This document shows, piece by piece, positions 27,508 through 35,904 of a stretch of DNA of 64,000 nt; positions within the stretch are counted from its first letter, which is position 1; each line of letters starts with the position of its first letter. The stretch comes from Anaerohalosphaeraceae bacterium (GTDB taxonomy: Bacteria; Planctomycetota; Phycisphaerae; Sedimentisphaerales; Anaerohalosphaeraceae): positions 1-64,000 of the forward strand of contig DAOSUR010000011.1 in the NCBI GenBank assembly GCA_035378985.1, given 5' to 3'. Below the pieces are notes generated by a model. It saw only the letters and a list, made by a program, of their open reading frames with translations, did no database searches and was not told the DNA's origin. The position numbers and the translations under genes are program-made.

Positions 27508-29103
27508 GTGAAACAGCAAAAGACGGGTAAGATGTACTCGTCCAAAATGAGAAAAACAACCGGGAGAGAGATTGGGGGCGCTTTACGCTTCGCCTGGCGG
27601 GTGCTATCGGCGATTGTCCGCTGGTCGGCTGTTTTCCTTTGCTCCCTTCTGTGCTCCATCGGGCTTGTCCTCCATATTCCGATAAAAATTGTGCTTTTGC
27701 TGGCACTCATTCCGCTTGTTTCCGTATTTGTCCCTCGAAAAAGTCAAAAATGGTGCTGGGCTGTGATGGCTGCGGCCGCCATATCCGTTTGGATATGGAT
27801 TCAAATCCCATCCGGGGATTCGGCGGAGTGGATGACCTACCCATTTGCGATTGAGCCGACAGACTCTATCCCGGACAATGCTGCCGACTATTATACCTCG
27901 CTTGTGGAAAAGACCCGTGAAACGGTTTTTTCCTATCCTTATTCTGAACAGGAAGACCAACTGTCCTACGCCGGCCCCTGGAAACCGGAGCAGTTTCCGG
28001 CCTTAAGCCGCTGGATGGACGAATGCGAACCAATTCTTCAGCAGCTGATGGAGAATGCCCGCAAGCCCTTGTGCCGGTTTGAGGTGCCCGGCGACCCCGT
28101 TCGTTATCAAAGGCAGCAGCTGCGCATCAAGGTTCTGAAGGCCTGGTGCAGCATCCTGCTCCGCTCAGCCAACCGCGATTTGGCCTGCGGCCGGCTCCAG
28201 CCGGCGCTCGAAAAACAGCTTACGATTGTTCACATAGCCCGTCATTTTTATCAGCAGGGAACGCTTCTGGACCAGGCGGGCGGGTATTATCTGGAGGAGG
28301 CGGCCGGACGAGTCCTTTCCCGGATGATTGTGGAGGAATGCACGGAGCCGATGCTGGAGGAGATTGAGGCAGCTTTTCGACAGACCGACCCAATCTGGGA
28401 GGACAACTGGCCCCGGATTCTCCAGCGGGAAAAAATGCTGGCCCGCAATATCGCCGCGATCTTTTACCAGCAGAATGCCCGAGGGCAGACCCGTCTGTCC
28501 CGGGATATCGGACTGGGGCTTCATGAAGTGCTCGGCTATCCGCGCTATCGGCTGTTCGCTACGGAACAATTCACCAAGCTGGCGGTTTTGATTATGTGGT
28601 TCAGCATGCCGGCCTCGCCGCAGGCAGCCGCCGACCTGATAAACAAACGCTATGACCGCTATGCACGAATGGCCGAGGAGGGAAAAGATTTGGAGTGGGT
28701 GGATACCCAGCCGCTCTGGAAGCGGGGACTCAACAGCCGCTCTCTGGTGGATTGGTATGCCAAACGGCAGGTGAGTTACTATTATCCCCTCAACAGCCGA
28801 AACCGTCAGCAAAAGGCCCTGCGGCAGGCGATGGCCCTCCTGATGGAATTGAGGCGTTTTTATCTCCGGAACGGCCGGTGGCCGGCGAATCTCGAGGAAC
28901 TGTCCGCCCGGCAGGGTCGGCTGGACCCCGTCAGCGGCGAGCCGTTTGTTTATGTGCCGACACAAAACGGTTTTCGCCTGTACAGTATCGGGATAAACAA
29001 ACGGGATGACCAGGGCGTCGATTATTTGAAAGAGGACAAAGATGACCGCCAGTACTGGCCGACACCCGGATGGGAAGTAAAAATCGAAGGAGATGAAGAA
29101 TGA
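27508..29103 (+). CDS. Membrane-anchored protein of unknown function with GspG-like C-terminus
   Basis: Up to 531 residues. The frame opens at a GTG (27508); an ATG at 27532 and one at 27547 are equally possible since no clear ribosome site is seen. Two hydrophobic segments (about 45-75 and 85-100, IKIVLLLALIPLVSVF and VMAAAAISVWIWI) precede a large helical domain (about 120-440). The last 90 residues, with RFYLRNGRWPANLEELSA, DPVSGEPFVYVPTQNGFRLY and SIGINKRDDQG, resemble the C-terminal part of major pseudopilins (GspG), where calcium may bind. A similar protein is encoded immediately downstream, overlapping by 4 bases (ATGA). I do not recognise the family; planctomycete genomes often carry such pilin-associated proteins. 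Confidence 0.75.
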   Translation: MKQQKTGKMYSSKMRKTTGREIGGALRFAWRVLSAIVRWSAVFLCSLLCSIGLVLHIPIKIVLLLALIPLVSVFVPRKSQKWCWAVMAAAAISVWIWIQIPSGDSAEWMTYPFAIEPTDSIPDNAADYYTSLVEKTRETVFSYPYSEQEDQLSYAGPWKPEQFPALSRWMDECEPILQQLMENARKPLCRFEVPGDPVRYQRQQLRIKVLKAWCSILLRSANRDLACGRLQPALEKQLTIVHIARHFYQQGTLLDQAGGYYLEEAAGRVLSRMIVEECTEPMLEEIEAAFRQTDPIWEDNWPRILQREKMLARNIAAIFYQQNARGQTRLSRDIGLGLHEVLGYPRYRLFATEQFTKLAVLIMWFSMPASPQAAADLINKRYDRYARMAEEGKDLEWVDTQPLWKRGLNSRSLVDWYAKRQVSYYYPLNSRNRQQKALRQAMALLMELRRFYLRNGRWPANLEELSARQGRLDPVSGEPFVYVPTQNGFRLYSIGINKRDDQGVDYLKEDKDDRQYWPTPGWEVKIEGDEE

Positions 29104-29621
29104 ACCGTACGCCAATGTCTTCCGGTGAACCGGAAAGTACGGAACAGAAAAACGAAACAAAAACGAGCCGGAACGAGCAAAGTATTTTCTTCTGGGTTTG
29201 CCATATTCTGCCGGCTCTTCTGATTCTGCTGGGGCTTTATGTCCGGCTGCCGTGGAAGGTGCTGGGGCTGCTTTGTCTATTGCTGCTCCCGGCGCTGCTT
29301 CTGAAATCTTATTCCAAGAAAGTTCGATACGGTCTTTTGGGCGGCGTGCTGCTGGTTCTGGTTTGGGTCTTCCTGCCGGCAAAACCGGACCTGCAATGGA
29401 AGCCCTATGCCCTCGAGGACCAAATCCGCATTTGGCGGCAGGCACAGGAGATACCGGACGGCGAAAATGCGGCGGTTCTGTACAAAGAGTTGTTTGCACG
29501 AAAAGACTGGGAGGGCCTGCAGTGCCGGCTGAGCGAGCTGGACCCCCAATCCGCCGCCGTCCGGCATCCGTGGCAGCGGGGGGGATTTCCCCGGGTTGGC
29601 CGACTGGCTGAAGGAGAATGA
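29100..29621 (+). CDS. N-terminal part of a frameshifted paralogue of the preceding protein
   Basis: 173 residues: a polar start, two hydrophobic segments (about 30-60 and 80-95) and a short soluble part, with the same layout as the first 150 residues of the protein at 27508-29103. The frame ends early at the TGA of 29619-29621, about 37 bases after a run of seven G (29578-29584). Removing one G would continue into the frame of the next entry as PWQRGDFPGLADWLKENES, which lines up with PWKPEQFPALSRWMDECEP of the upstream paralogue. The last dozen residues here are therefore probably out of frame. Either the gene is disrupted, the G run is a slippery/phase-variable site, or the sequence has an indel error. 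Confidence 0.7.
   Translation: MNRTPMSSGEPESTEQKNETKTSRNEQSIFFWVCHILPALLILLGLYVRLPWKVLGLLCLLLLPALLLKSYSKKVRYGLLGGVLLVLVWVFLPAKPDLQWKPYALEDQIRIWRQAQEIPDGENAAVLYKELFARKDWEGLQCRLSELDPQSAAVRHPWQRGGFPRVGRLAEGE
29578..29584 (+). repeat. Seven-G homopolymer at the frameshift point
   Basis: A run of seven G lies where the frames of the two gene pieces must join. Six G would restore one long open frame of about 540 codons. Such tracts are prone to polymerase slippage and sequencing error. Confidence 0.75.
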
Positions 29622-30723
29622 ATCCGTCATCGAGCTGCAGGCCGCTGCGGAATACGCGAGATGCTGGTTTGGGCTGGAACCGCAATGGGGTCAGACGTCA
29701 AATCAGGATGTGGTGGTCAATCTGTCCACCGCCGCCGGTATTCTGCTTCGCTCCTGTACGCTGGACCTGGCGGAGGGACACACCGAATCGGCTCTGCAAA
29801 AGCTGTACACCGCGGCTCAGTTGTCCAATCATCTCAGACAGCAGCCGATGTTTTCATCCCTCATAAACAGTCTGCGTCTGGATGAGAGGATTTGTGCGGT
29901 TCTCAAATACCAAATCCTCGAAGGGGTTCCGCAGCCGGACCAGGACGAGCGGATTCAGAAGATTCTGGAGAAAATGGATATTTCCTGGACCCAGCTGTGG
30001 CCTGCGGTGATGGAGTTTGAAAAACTGACAGCCAAACAGATGTGGGCCACGTTGTATGAGGTCAACGAACAGGGACGGACCCGCCTGAAACGAAGCGGAA
30101 TCGCCGTTTTTGCCGTACCTGATTTGATTCGGCAGAACCGGCAATCGCCGACCTATCTTGAACTGGTCAAGGGCCGACTTCTTTTCCTGCTGCTGACTCT
30201 GTTTTACCCCAGCCGTGCCGAGATACTCTTTCAGGAAGTTGACAGGCTTTTCGACCCGCTGATGGAGAGGGGGCTTCATCCGGAGTGGAGGCATCCGCGG
30301 TCGGAGGGCGGAATAACCCGTATCGAGTTCAATTATCAATCTGTCATGAAGCTGCTCCTTGAAACCCTTCGAGCCGTCTATTCGAACATTTCTGAAGCCT
30401 GTCTGCGGCACCAGACGCAGCGGCGGTCGGTGGTTCTGTGCAGGGCCCTTCGTCAGGTCAAAGAGCAGCATCAGACGTGGCCGCCGGACTTGGACGCGTG
30501 CAGGTCTTATGCCCCTTCTGAAGAGATTTTCACAGACCCGCTCAGCGGGGACTCCTACGTTTATCAGCGGAGCGAGACGGGCTTTCGTCTTTACAGCAAA
30601 GGCTGCAACGGTATCGACGACGGCGGCGTCTGTCAGCGGCGGGTGGACCTCAAAACGGCCGGGCCGGTTGCTGAAAAGGATGATATTCCGCTCTGGCCGG
30701 TGCCGGAGGGCGGATGCCTGTAA
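29596..30723 (+). CDS. C-terminal part of the frameshifted paralogue
   Basis: 375 residues continuing the protein begun at 29100. The apparent start at 29596 is an in-frame TTG used only because the frame opens there; homology to the upstream paralogue runs through it. The body is helical (LYTAAQLSNHLRQQPMFSSL, DISWTQLWPAVMEFEKL) and the C-terminus has the GspG-like features of its neighbour: DPLSGDSYVYQRSETGFRLY and KGCNGIDDGGVC. If expression is real, it would need ribosomal slippage on the G run or a second promoter. The strong conservation of the out-of-frame part argues that disruption is recent or an error. Function unknown. Confidence 0.7.
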   Translation: MADWLKENESVIELQAAAEYARCWFGLEPQWGQTSNQDVVVNLSTAAGILLRSCTLDLAEGHTESALQKLYTAAQLSNHLRQQPMFSSLINSLRLDERICAVLKYQILEGVPQPDQDERIQKILEKMDISWTQLWPAVMEFEKLTAKQMWATLYEVNEQGRTRLKRSGIAVFAVPDLIRQNRQSPTYLELVKGRLLFLLLTLFYPSRAEILFQEVDRLFDPLMERGLHPEWRHPRSEGGITRIEFNYQSVMKLLLETLRAVYSNISEACLRHQTQRRSVVLCRALRQVKEQHQTWPPDLDACRSYAPSEEIFTDPLSGDSYVYQRSETGFRLYSKGCNGIDDGGVCQRRVDLKTAGPVAEKDDIPLWPVPEGGCL

Positions 30724-30775
30724 AAAACAGATTTGTATCTGCGGCGGCAAAGTATTACAATTCGCGAAAGAGTCG

Positions 30776-30810
30776 GCAGCTTTCCTCGGGCCTGTCTTTG
30801 ACAGAGCTGC
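30776..30810 (+). other. Bulged hairpin upstream of asnS
   Basis: GCAGCT (30776-30781) pairs with 30805-30810, and directly inside it CTGTC (30792-30796) pairs with 30800-30804 around TTT; ten bases bulge on the 5' side. It ends about 35 bases before the asnS start. No T-box core was found. Confidence 0.4.
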
Positions 30811-30845
30811 ACTGACAAGGCACGTACAGTTTTTTCGGAATTTAT

Positions 30846-32354
30846 ATGGCGATGAAAACGTGGATTTCAGATTTGCAAAATCATGTCGGCAATGAAGTGC
30901 GTCTGAACGGCTGGCTGTACAACAGCCGGCCCAGCGGCAAGGTTCAGTTTCTGATTGTGCGGGACGGCACGGGCTTCTGCCAGTGTATCGTCGAAAAGGG
31001 CAAAATCCCCGATGACCTCTACGAAGCCCTCGAGCATCTGGGGCAGGAATCGTCTCTGTCGGTGGCGGGGATTGTTCGGGCCGAGCCGCGCAGCCCGGGC
31101 GGCTATGAACTGCTGGTTACGGATGCCCAAATCCATCAGGCGGCCAAAGACTATCCCATTACCCCCAAAGAGCACGGCATCGATTTTCTTCTCCAGAACC
31201 GCCATCTTCATCTGCGGAGCCGCCGGCCCTGGTGCATCGGACGCATCCGCCATACCGTCATTGACGCCATCCGGCGATTCTTTAACGACCGGGGCTTTAT
31301 CCTCGTGGATACCCCGATTTTTACCACGATTGCCGGCGAGGGCGAACAGACCCTCTTTGAGGTCGATTATTTCGGCCAGCCCCTGCATCTGACCCAGACG
31401 GGGCAATTGTATCTGGAGTCGGCGGCGATGAGTTTCGGGCGGGTCTATTGTTTCGGTCCGACCTTCCGCGCGGAAAAAAGCAAGACCCGCCGGCACCTGA
31501 CGGAGTTCTGGATGGTCGAGCCCGAAGTCGCCTATATCGACTTAAACGGCCTTCTGGAACTGGCCGAGGGACTGGTTTGCTCGATTGTGCAGCGGGTCCT
31601 GTCCGACAACCGCGCAGAGCTGGAGATGCTCGGCGCCGACATCGCCGGACTCGAAAAGGTGCAGCCGCCGTTTGTTCGGCTCACCTACACCCAGGCCGCC
31701 GAAATCCTCACCAGTCCGGCAACGCAGGAGTTTATGAAGCGGCAGCTGTCTGAGTTTCAGGCCCAAAAGGAGGCTCTCGAAAAAGAACTGGCCCAGCTCC
31801 AGGAGCAGGAGAACAAAGGCGGTCTGAAAAAATGGCAGCAGGAGAAGAACGCCCGCCGCATCGTCGAAATCCGCAGTGATTTGGACGAACTGGAAACGAA
31901 AATCCAGAACAATCCCAAGCACGCCGAGCTGGCGGCCTCCTTCCGTTGGGGCAAGGATTTGGGCGGCTCGGATGAGACCATTCTGTCTTTGATGCACGAA
32001 AAACCCGTCTTCGTCACGCACTATCCCAAAGAAGCCAAGGCCTTTTATATGAAGGCCGACCGCGCCAACGAGCGTGTCGTCGAAAACTTTGACCTGCTGG
32101 CGCCGGCCGGTTTTGGAGAAATTATCGGCGGCTCCGTCCGCGAGGATGACTATGACCGGCTGCTCAAGCGGATTCAGGAAGAAGGATACAACCCGCAGAA
32201 CTACTGGTGGTACCTGGATTTGCGCCGGTACGGCTCGGTTCCGCACGGCGGCTTTGGGCTGGGCGTGGAGCGCACCGTCGCCTGGATTACGGGCGAACGG
32301 CATATCCGCCAATGCATCGCCTTCCCGCGACTAATGGACAAAGTCTATCTGTAA
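30846..32354 (+). CDS. asnS: Asparaginyl-tRNA synthetase with a coiled-coil insertion
   Basis: A 502-residue class IIb synthetase charging tRNA-Asn. An OB-fold anticodon-binding domain (about 1-110, VRLNGWLYNSRPSGKVQFL) precedes the class II core: motif 2 in the CFGPTFRAEKSKTRRHLTEF segment and motif 3 in GFGLGVERTVAWITG. The EFWMVEPEVAY and KAFYMKADRANERVVENFDL signatures fit AsnRS rather than AspRS. Most bacterial AsnRS have about 430-470 residues; the excess is a Lys/Glu/Gln-rich segment at about 289-362 (FQAQKEALEKELAQLQEQEN), predicted coiled coil, placed between the TYTQAAEIL strand and FRWGKDLGGSDE. No pseudogene signs. ATGs at 30846 and 30852 are both possible starts. Neighbours are unrelated. 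Confidence 0.93.
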   Translation: MAMKTWISDLQNHVGNEVRLNGWLYNSRPSGKVQFLIVRDGTGFCQCIVEKGKIPDDLYEALEHLGQESSLSVAGIVRAEPRSPGGYELLVTDAQIHQAAKDYPITPKEHGIDFLLQNRHLHLRSRRPWCIGRIRHTVIDAIRRFFNDRGFILVDTPIFTTIAGEGEQTLFEVDYFGQPLHLTQTGQLYLESAAMSFGRVYCFGPTFRAEKSKTRRHLTEFWMVEPEVAYIDLNGLLELAEGLVCSIVQRVLSDNRAELEMLGADIAGLEKVQPPFVRLTYTQAAEILTSPATQEFMKRQLSEFQAQKEALEKELAQLQEQENKGGLKKWQQEKNARRIVEIRSDLDELETKIQNNPKHAELAASFRWGKDLGGSDETILSLMHEKPVFVTHYPKEAKAFYMKADRANERVVENFDLLAPAGFGEIIGGSVREDDYDRLLKRIQEEGYNPQNYWWYLDLRRYGSVPHGGFGLGVERTVAWITGERHIRQCIAFPRLMDKVYL

Positions 32355-32582
32355 AAAAACAGCGGCATTCAAAAGATTTCAGTTTCTCACGGAATGGAGC
32401 GAAATGATGATGGCATCATCAAATTTACTACATAGAGGAAGTTGTCCGCTGCGGAGTCTGGGAGGCAAGCCCTGCAAAAAAATATCTTTCTTGATTATCC
32501 ATTCGCAAAGGGGTAATGTGTTTATTTTGTAGATTTGCAAACAGGCACGAAATATTTTTAAGACTATGAAAGGAAAAGGTTT

Positions 32583-33773
32583 ATGAAATTGGTTAGGCCG
32601 CTTGCTCTGTGGATGGCTCTGGCTGGAATCGCTGTCCTGACAGGATGCAAAGACGAAAAAACTCAGCCGCAGCCGGCGGCTGCTCCCGCCCCTGCTGGCC
32701 CATCCGAACCAGCCGCCGAAAAAGCCGCTCCGGCGCCGGCACTGACTCCTGCCGCAGATGCCGTAGTTGTCACGGTGAACGGGCAGGCCATTATGGAATC
32801 CAAAGTCGCTCAGGAAGTCGAAAAGCGGGTGCAGGCCCGGCTGAAGATGGTCCCGCCGGGAATGGAAGTGCCCCAGGAGCGCATCCAAATGCTTCGCGAT
32901 CAGACCCGCCGGCAGGTGACGGAAATGCTGGTGGACCTGGCCCTGATTGAGATGGCCCTCAAAGAGAAAAACATCCAGGTAGCCCCGGAGCAGGCCGAGC
33001 AGGAAATGAAAAAGTTCGCGGAGGAAAACGGTCTGACCCTCGAAGCCATGCTCGAGCAGATTACCGCTTCCGGCATGTCCGTGGACGATGTCAAAGAGCA
33101 ATTTCTCACACGGGCCAAAGTGGAGGCCCTGATGAAGGCGGAACTGGGAGACCTGAAGGCCACGGAAGCGGAAGCCAAAACCTACTATGACGAGCATCAG
33201 CAGGAATTTGCGCAGCCCGAACTGGTGACCGCCAGCCATATCCTGCTTCGCACGCAGGGCAAGACCGAGGAAGAAAAAGCCCAGATTCGGCAAAAGATGG
33301 AGGGCATCCTCCAGCGGGCTCGGGCCGGGGAGGATTTTGCCGCATTAGCAAAAGAATATTCGGAAGATCCGGGCTCCAAAGACCGCGGCGGCGAGTACAC
33401 CTTCCCGCGCGGCCAGATGGTCAAGCCCTTCGAAGATGCCGCATTCTCCCTGCAGAACGGACAAATCAGCGACATCGTCGAAACCCAGTACGGCTACCAC
33501 ATCATCAAAAGAACCGACCACAAAGATGCCGGAACACAGTCTTTTGACGAGGTCAAGGAAACCCTTATCGGGCGTCTGACAGACCAGAAAGAACAAGAGG
33601 GCTGGCAGCAGATTAAGGCCAAACTCCGGGCTGCCGCCAAGATAGAATGGTCCCCGGAAGAACAGGCCCGACAGCAGGCCTTTGAGCAGCAGATGCAGAT
33701 GATGCAGCAGATGCGGGCCGCTCAGCCGGCGCCGGCTCCCCAGCCGCAGCAGCCCCCGCAGCCGCAGCAGTAA
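32583..33773 (+). CDS. PpiC/SurA-type peptidyl-prolyl isomerase lipoprotein
   Basis: A 396-residue periplasmic folding factor. AAAGGAAAAGG precedes the ATG. The signal peptide has a lipobox with C22 (AVLTGC), so the mature protein is lipid-anchored. An Ala/Pro linker (28-58) leads to a SurA-like N-terminal helical domain (about 60-210; VTVNGQAIMESKV) and one parvulin domain (about 214-311; TASHILLRTQGKTEEEK and YGYHIIKRTDHK). The C-terminus is Gln/Met/Pro rich (QQMQMMQQMRAAQ, then PQ repeats). It probably helps fold exported or outer-membrane proteins. A strong terminator follows, so the gene is likely monocistronic. Confidence 0.9.
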   Translation: MKLVRPLALWMALAGIAVLTGCKDEKTQPQPAAAPAPAGPSEPAAEKAAPAPALTPAADAVVVTVNGQAIMESKVAQEVEKRVQARLKMVPPGMEVPQERIQMLRDQTRRQVTEMLVDLALIEMALKEKNIQVAPEQAEQEMKKFAEENGLTLEAMLEQITASGMSVDDVKEQFLTRAKVEALMKAELGDLKATEAEAKTYYDEHQQEFAQPELVTASHILLRTQGKTEEEKAQIRQKMEGILQRARAGEDFAALAKEYSEDPGSKDRGGEYTFPRGQMVKPFEDAAFSLQNGQISDIVETQYGYHIIKRTDHKDAGTQSFDEVKETLIGRLTDQKEQEGWQQIKAKLRAAAKIEWSPEEQARQQAFEQQMQMMQQMRAAQPAPAPQPQQPPQPQQ

Positions 33774-33792
33774 AGAAACCAGCAAGCCATTC

Positions 33793-33827
33793 AAACCGCC
33801 GTTTCATCGCGAAACGGCGGTTTTTTT
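33793..33827 (+). terminator. Rho-independent terminator after the ppiC-type gene
   Basis: A 13-bp stem (33793-33805 with 33811-33823) with a 5-nt loop is followed by a T run through 33827. It lies 20 bases after the PPIase stop. Confidence 0.9.
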
Positions 33828-33837
33828 ATGGAAAGAT

Positions 33838-34116
33838 TTACAAACTCCCGGATGTTCCCTGGGCACTGCGGTTTTGATTTCGCAGGGCGGGCCAATCCCC
33901 AAACGCCAGCACAAACGGCAAAATCAGATTGGCAATCGGCACCATCATCAAGAGGCCCAGGGCCCACGGATACCCCGCCTTGGCGAAGATCCGGCAGAAC
34001 GGCCAGACTACCAGCACAACATTCACCGACAGAACCAGCAGGATAATCCCGAAAGCAAAGCAGATACCGAAAACGGCCTCCGCCCCGTCACAAGGACCGC
34101 AGCCATATCCGAGCAT
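33838..34116 (-). CDS. Small membrane protein, DUF5684-like
   Basis: 92 residues from the ATG at 34116, which has AAAGGA upstream; an earlier in-frame start would add 18 polar residues. Two hydrophobic segments (about 15-40, VFGICFAFGIILLVLSVNVV; and 48-70, WALGLLMMVPIANLILPFVL) flank FCRIFAKAGYPW. This resembles small bacterial proteins with a KAG(K/Y)PxW turn before the second helix; their function is unknown. It converges with the PPIase gene across the terminator. CGPCDG near the N-terminus is notable but not a known motif. Confidence 0.68.
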   Translation of the reverse strand: MLGYGCGPCDGAEAVFGICFAFGIILLVLSVNVVLVVWPFCRIFAKAGYPWALGLLMMVPIANLILPFVLAFGDWPALRNQNRSAQGTSGSL

Positions 34117-34301
34117 CAGAGAATCCTTTCTTTCAAGCAATGAATGGTCTTTTTTTGCCAAAACACACACTGCTATAGACAGGAGAACAGCGAGGGTTGT
34201 TTCATTTTTTCTGAAAAAAAAACGCCTTCTCCGTTTCCGCCGGACTCTTTTCGCCGAAATCCTCTCCAGAGCAGAGAACAGGGGCTGTCAGCTGCTTTCA
34301 T

Positions 34302-34823
34302 TTACGGGAGAAAATTATTGTCCAAATACGGGTCGAAAAAATACGGGTCCAGAAACCGCTCCGCCTGTGCCGGATAAGAAAACTTCAAAACACTCGGACG
34401 GGCCAGCCGCAGATAATCCTCCATCTTCATATGGACGGAAACATCATGTCTGCCGGCCAAAAAAGAAATTTCCTTGTCTCTCAAAAGCGCTTTGTCCAGC
34501 AAGGTCGGAAGGTTGTACAAATGCCCGAAAGGAACTTCTGCCCCGACCTCCGCATCCAAAAACAGCAGGGCCATCTGATCTTCATCCGCCAGACGTACCT
34601 GATTGGCGTTCAGATGTTTTTGAAGAGCAAAAAAGTCAATCTTCCGGTCCGCCGGCAGCACGCAGAGATAAAACCGCCCGTCCGCCTCCACCACCACCGT
34701 CTTGGCCACCTGGGGGGCAGGCAGATGCTCCACCCGTGACAGCTGTTCGGCCGTATAAGCAGGCTTGTGTTGAACCACTTCATACTTTGTCTGCTGCTCA
34801 TTCAGATAATCAATCACATTCAT
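34302..34823 (-). CDS. YbaK/EbsC-family aminoacyl-tRNA deacylase
   Basis: A 173-residue protein with a perfect AGGAGG before the ATG. The YbaK/ProX fold is seen in VVQHKPAYTAEQLSRVEHLP, the catalytic-type Lys in QVAKTVVVEADGRFYLCVLP, and FGHLYNLPTLLDKALL. Such proteins hydrolyse mischarged aminoacyl-tRNA (for example Cys- or Ala-tRNA-Pro) in the cytoplasm. The last 30 residues (LDPYFFDPYLDNNFLP) are a longer tail than usual. It follows a small membrane-protein gene on the same strand by 12 bases, so both may share a transcript. Substrate cannot be decided by eye. Confidence 0.87.
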   Translation of the reverse strand: MNVIDYLNEQQTKYEVVQHKPAYTAEQLSRVEHLPAPQVAKTVVVEADGRFYLCVLPADRKIDFFALQKHLNANQVRLADEDQMALLFLDAEVGAEVPFGHLYNLPTLLDKALLRDKEISFLAGRHDVSVHMKMEDYLRLARPSVLKFSYPAQAERFLDPYFFDPYLDNNFLP

Positions 34824-34835
34824 AGGGACCTCCTT

Positions 34836-35033
34836 TCAGTCAGGAAAACAAATCTCATTGAAAATAATAATGCCGCAGCGCCTCCGGATGCGGCCGGGAC
34901 GAAACATAATATAAAAAATCACTCCAAGCACGGCAAAAAGCCATACAAGGGGATTATGAATGGATTTGGCAATAGACCATCGAATCCGACGGGCCCATTC
35001 CGCAACCGATTGATGAGCACGAATCGCAGTCAT
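34836..35033 (-). CDS. Small single-pass membrane protein, unknown
   Basis: 65 residues from the ATG at 35033, chosen because GGAGGG lies five bases upstream. One hydrophobic helix (HNPLVWLFAVLGVIFYIMF) follows an amphipathic basic N-terminus (RAHQSVAEWARRIRWSIAKS). It lies 12 bases before the YbaK-type gene. No family recognised. The ribosome site and placement argue for a real gene, but its size leaves doubt. Confidence 0.45.
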   Translation of the reverse strand: MTAIRAHQSVAEWARRIRWSIAKSIHNPLVWLFAVLGVIFYIMFRPGRIRRRCGIIIFNEICFPD

Positions 35034-35304
35034 TTTTCCCTCCGTTAAATCGTCTGACTGCATGCCTCAATCAGGGGTGTTTCGCTTTGCCGGCCAGACA
35101 CACTTGCTGTTCTTCGGGGAAGCAGAAACACTGGAGATGGATATGGGCTCATTGTACCAAAAAACCGTTCAGAAAAGCAACGGCTTTCCGCCTTCCTCTG
35201 CGAGGAGTATCCGCAATGGGTTTGCAGGTTTCCTTTCGGAGGAAAGAATAAATGCGGGGAAAAACGACTTTTTTTATCGAGACAAACCGACTCTTGAATG
35301 GGTC

Positions 35305-35847
35305 TTACAGGGTAATATTCAGCTGTTCTTCAGCTCGAAGCATTGCTTCGGTTTCATTTTCCACCAGCTGCCGGATCAGCCCTTTCCGGACGCGAAATAC
35401 CTCCATCCGAAACACCCTTTCCTCCACCTGCCCGGCAATCACCCGTGCCAGCGAACGATTCAGATGGTACCGGCGAATCAGATAGGCCACAATCTCCGAC
35501 TTGTTCCAGGCGGTTGAAGACGGCTCCTCCGCCGGAGAATCGCCAATGACTTCAATGCGCCTGCGCAGCAGTTTTCGCTGAACCCGATGCTGATTGAGCG
35601 CCTCGGCTGCCGCTCGATGTCCTGTATCCTGAAGAACCGCCTGAATCATCAGGTGAATCTCATCGGAGCTGACGGTGCGGGCTGCCGGACTGCTGTGAAG
35701 ATAATAGGTAACGGCCTGAGCCATTTGCTCCGCCGCATACAAATTGGCTTCTCCGGCGGCACTGAGCGCATGATGAAATGTTCCAAGCACTTTGGTATGG
35801 AGGTAGGGCTCTGCTGTACCGTCGGTCTTGATTACTCGCACTCGCAT
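35305..35847 (-). CDS. Stand-alone ATP-cone domain protein next to nrdR
   Basis: A 180-residue protein. The N-terminal 90 residues read as an ATP-cone: VIKTDGTAEPYLHTKVLGTF, then VSSDEIHLMIQAVLQDTGH and AAAEALNQHRVQRKLLR. ATP-cones bind ATP/dATP and regulate ribonucleotide reductases and NrdR. The rest (about 110-180; KSEIVAYLIRRYHLNRSLAR, VIAGQVEERVFRMEVFRVRK) is helical and unrecognised. It follows nrdR by 57 bases on the same strand and is probably co-transcribed, suggesting a role in nucleotide-dependent control of dNTP synthesis. No reductase gene is in the window. Confidence 0.75.
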   Translation of the reverse strand: MRVRVIKTDGTAEPYLHTKVLGTFHHALSAAGEANLYAAEQMAQAVTYYLHSSPAARTVSSDEIHLMIQAVLQDTGHRAAAEALNQHRVQRKLLRRRIEVIGDSPAEEPSSTAWNKSEIVAYLIRRYHLNRSLARVIAGQVEERVFRMEVFRVRKGLIRQLVENETEAMLRAEEQLNITL

Positions 35848-35904
35848 GACGGTTCCTTTCGACAGAGGTTAAACGGCCGAACGGCCTGGCGAAAACCGTT
35901 CCCT

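Noticed and set aside
30724..30845. T-box riboswitch upstream of asnS
   Set aside because: The conserved antiterminator core and specifier arrangement were not found; only a bulged hairpin is present.
32430..32475. GC-rich segment before the PpiC gene that looked like a dispersed repeat
   Set aside because: No second copy was found in the window, so a repeat cannot be supported.
33929..34825. 298-codon open frame on the plus strand
   Set aside because: Runs opposite two minus-strand genes with good ribosome sites (small membrane protein, YbaK) and has low-complexity Pro/Arg/Ser composition.
35062..35517. 151-codon frame on the plus strand
   Set aside because: Overlaps the ATP-cone gene on the other strand and has no ribosome site or family features.
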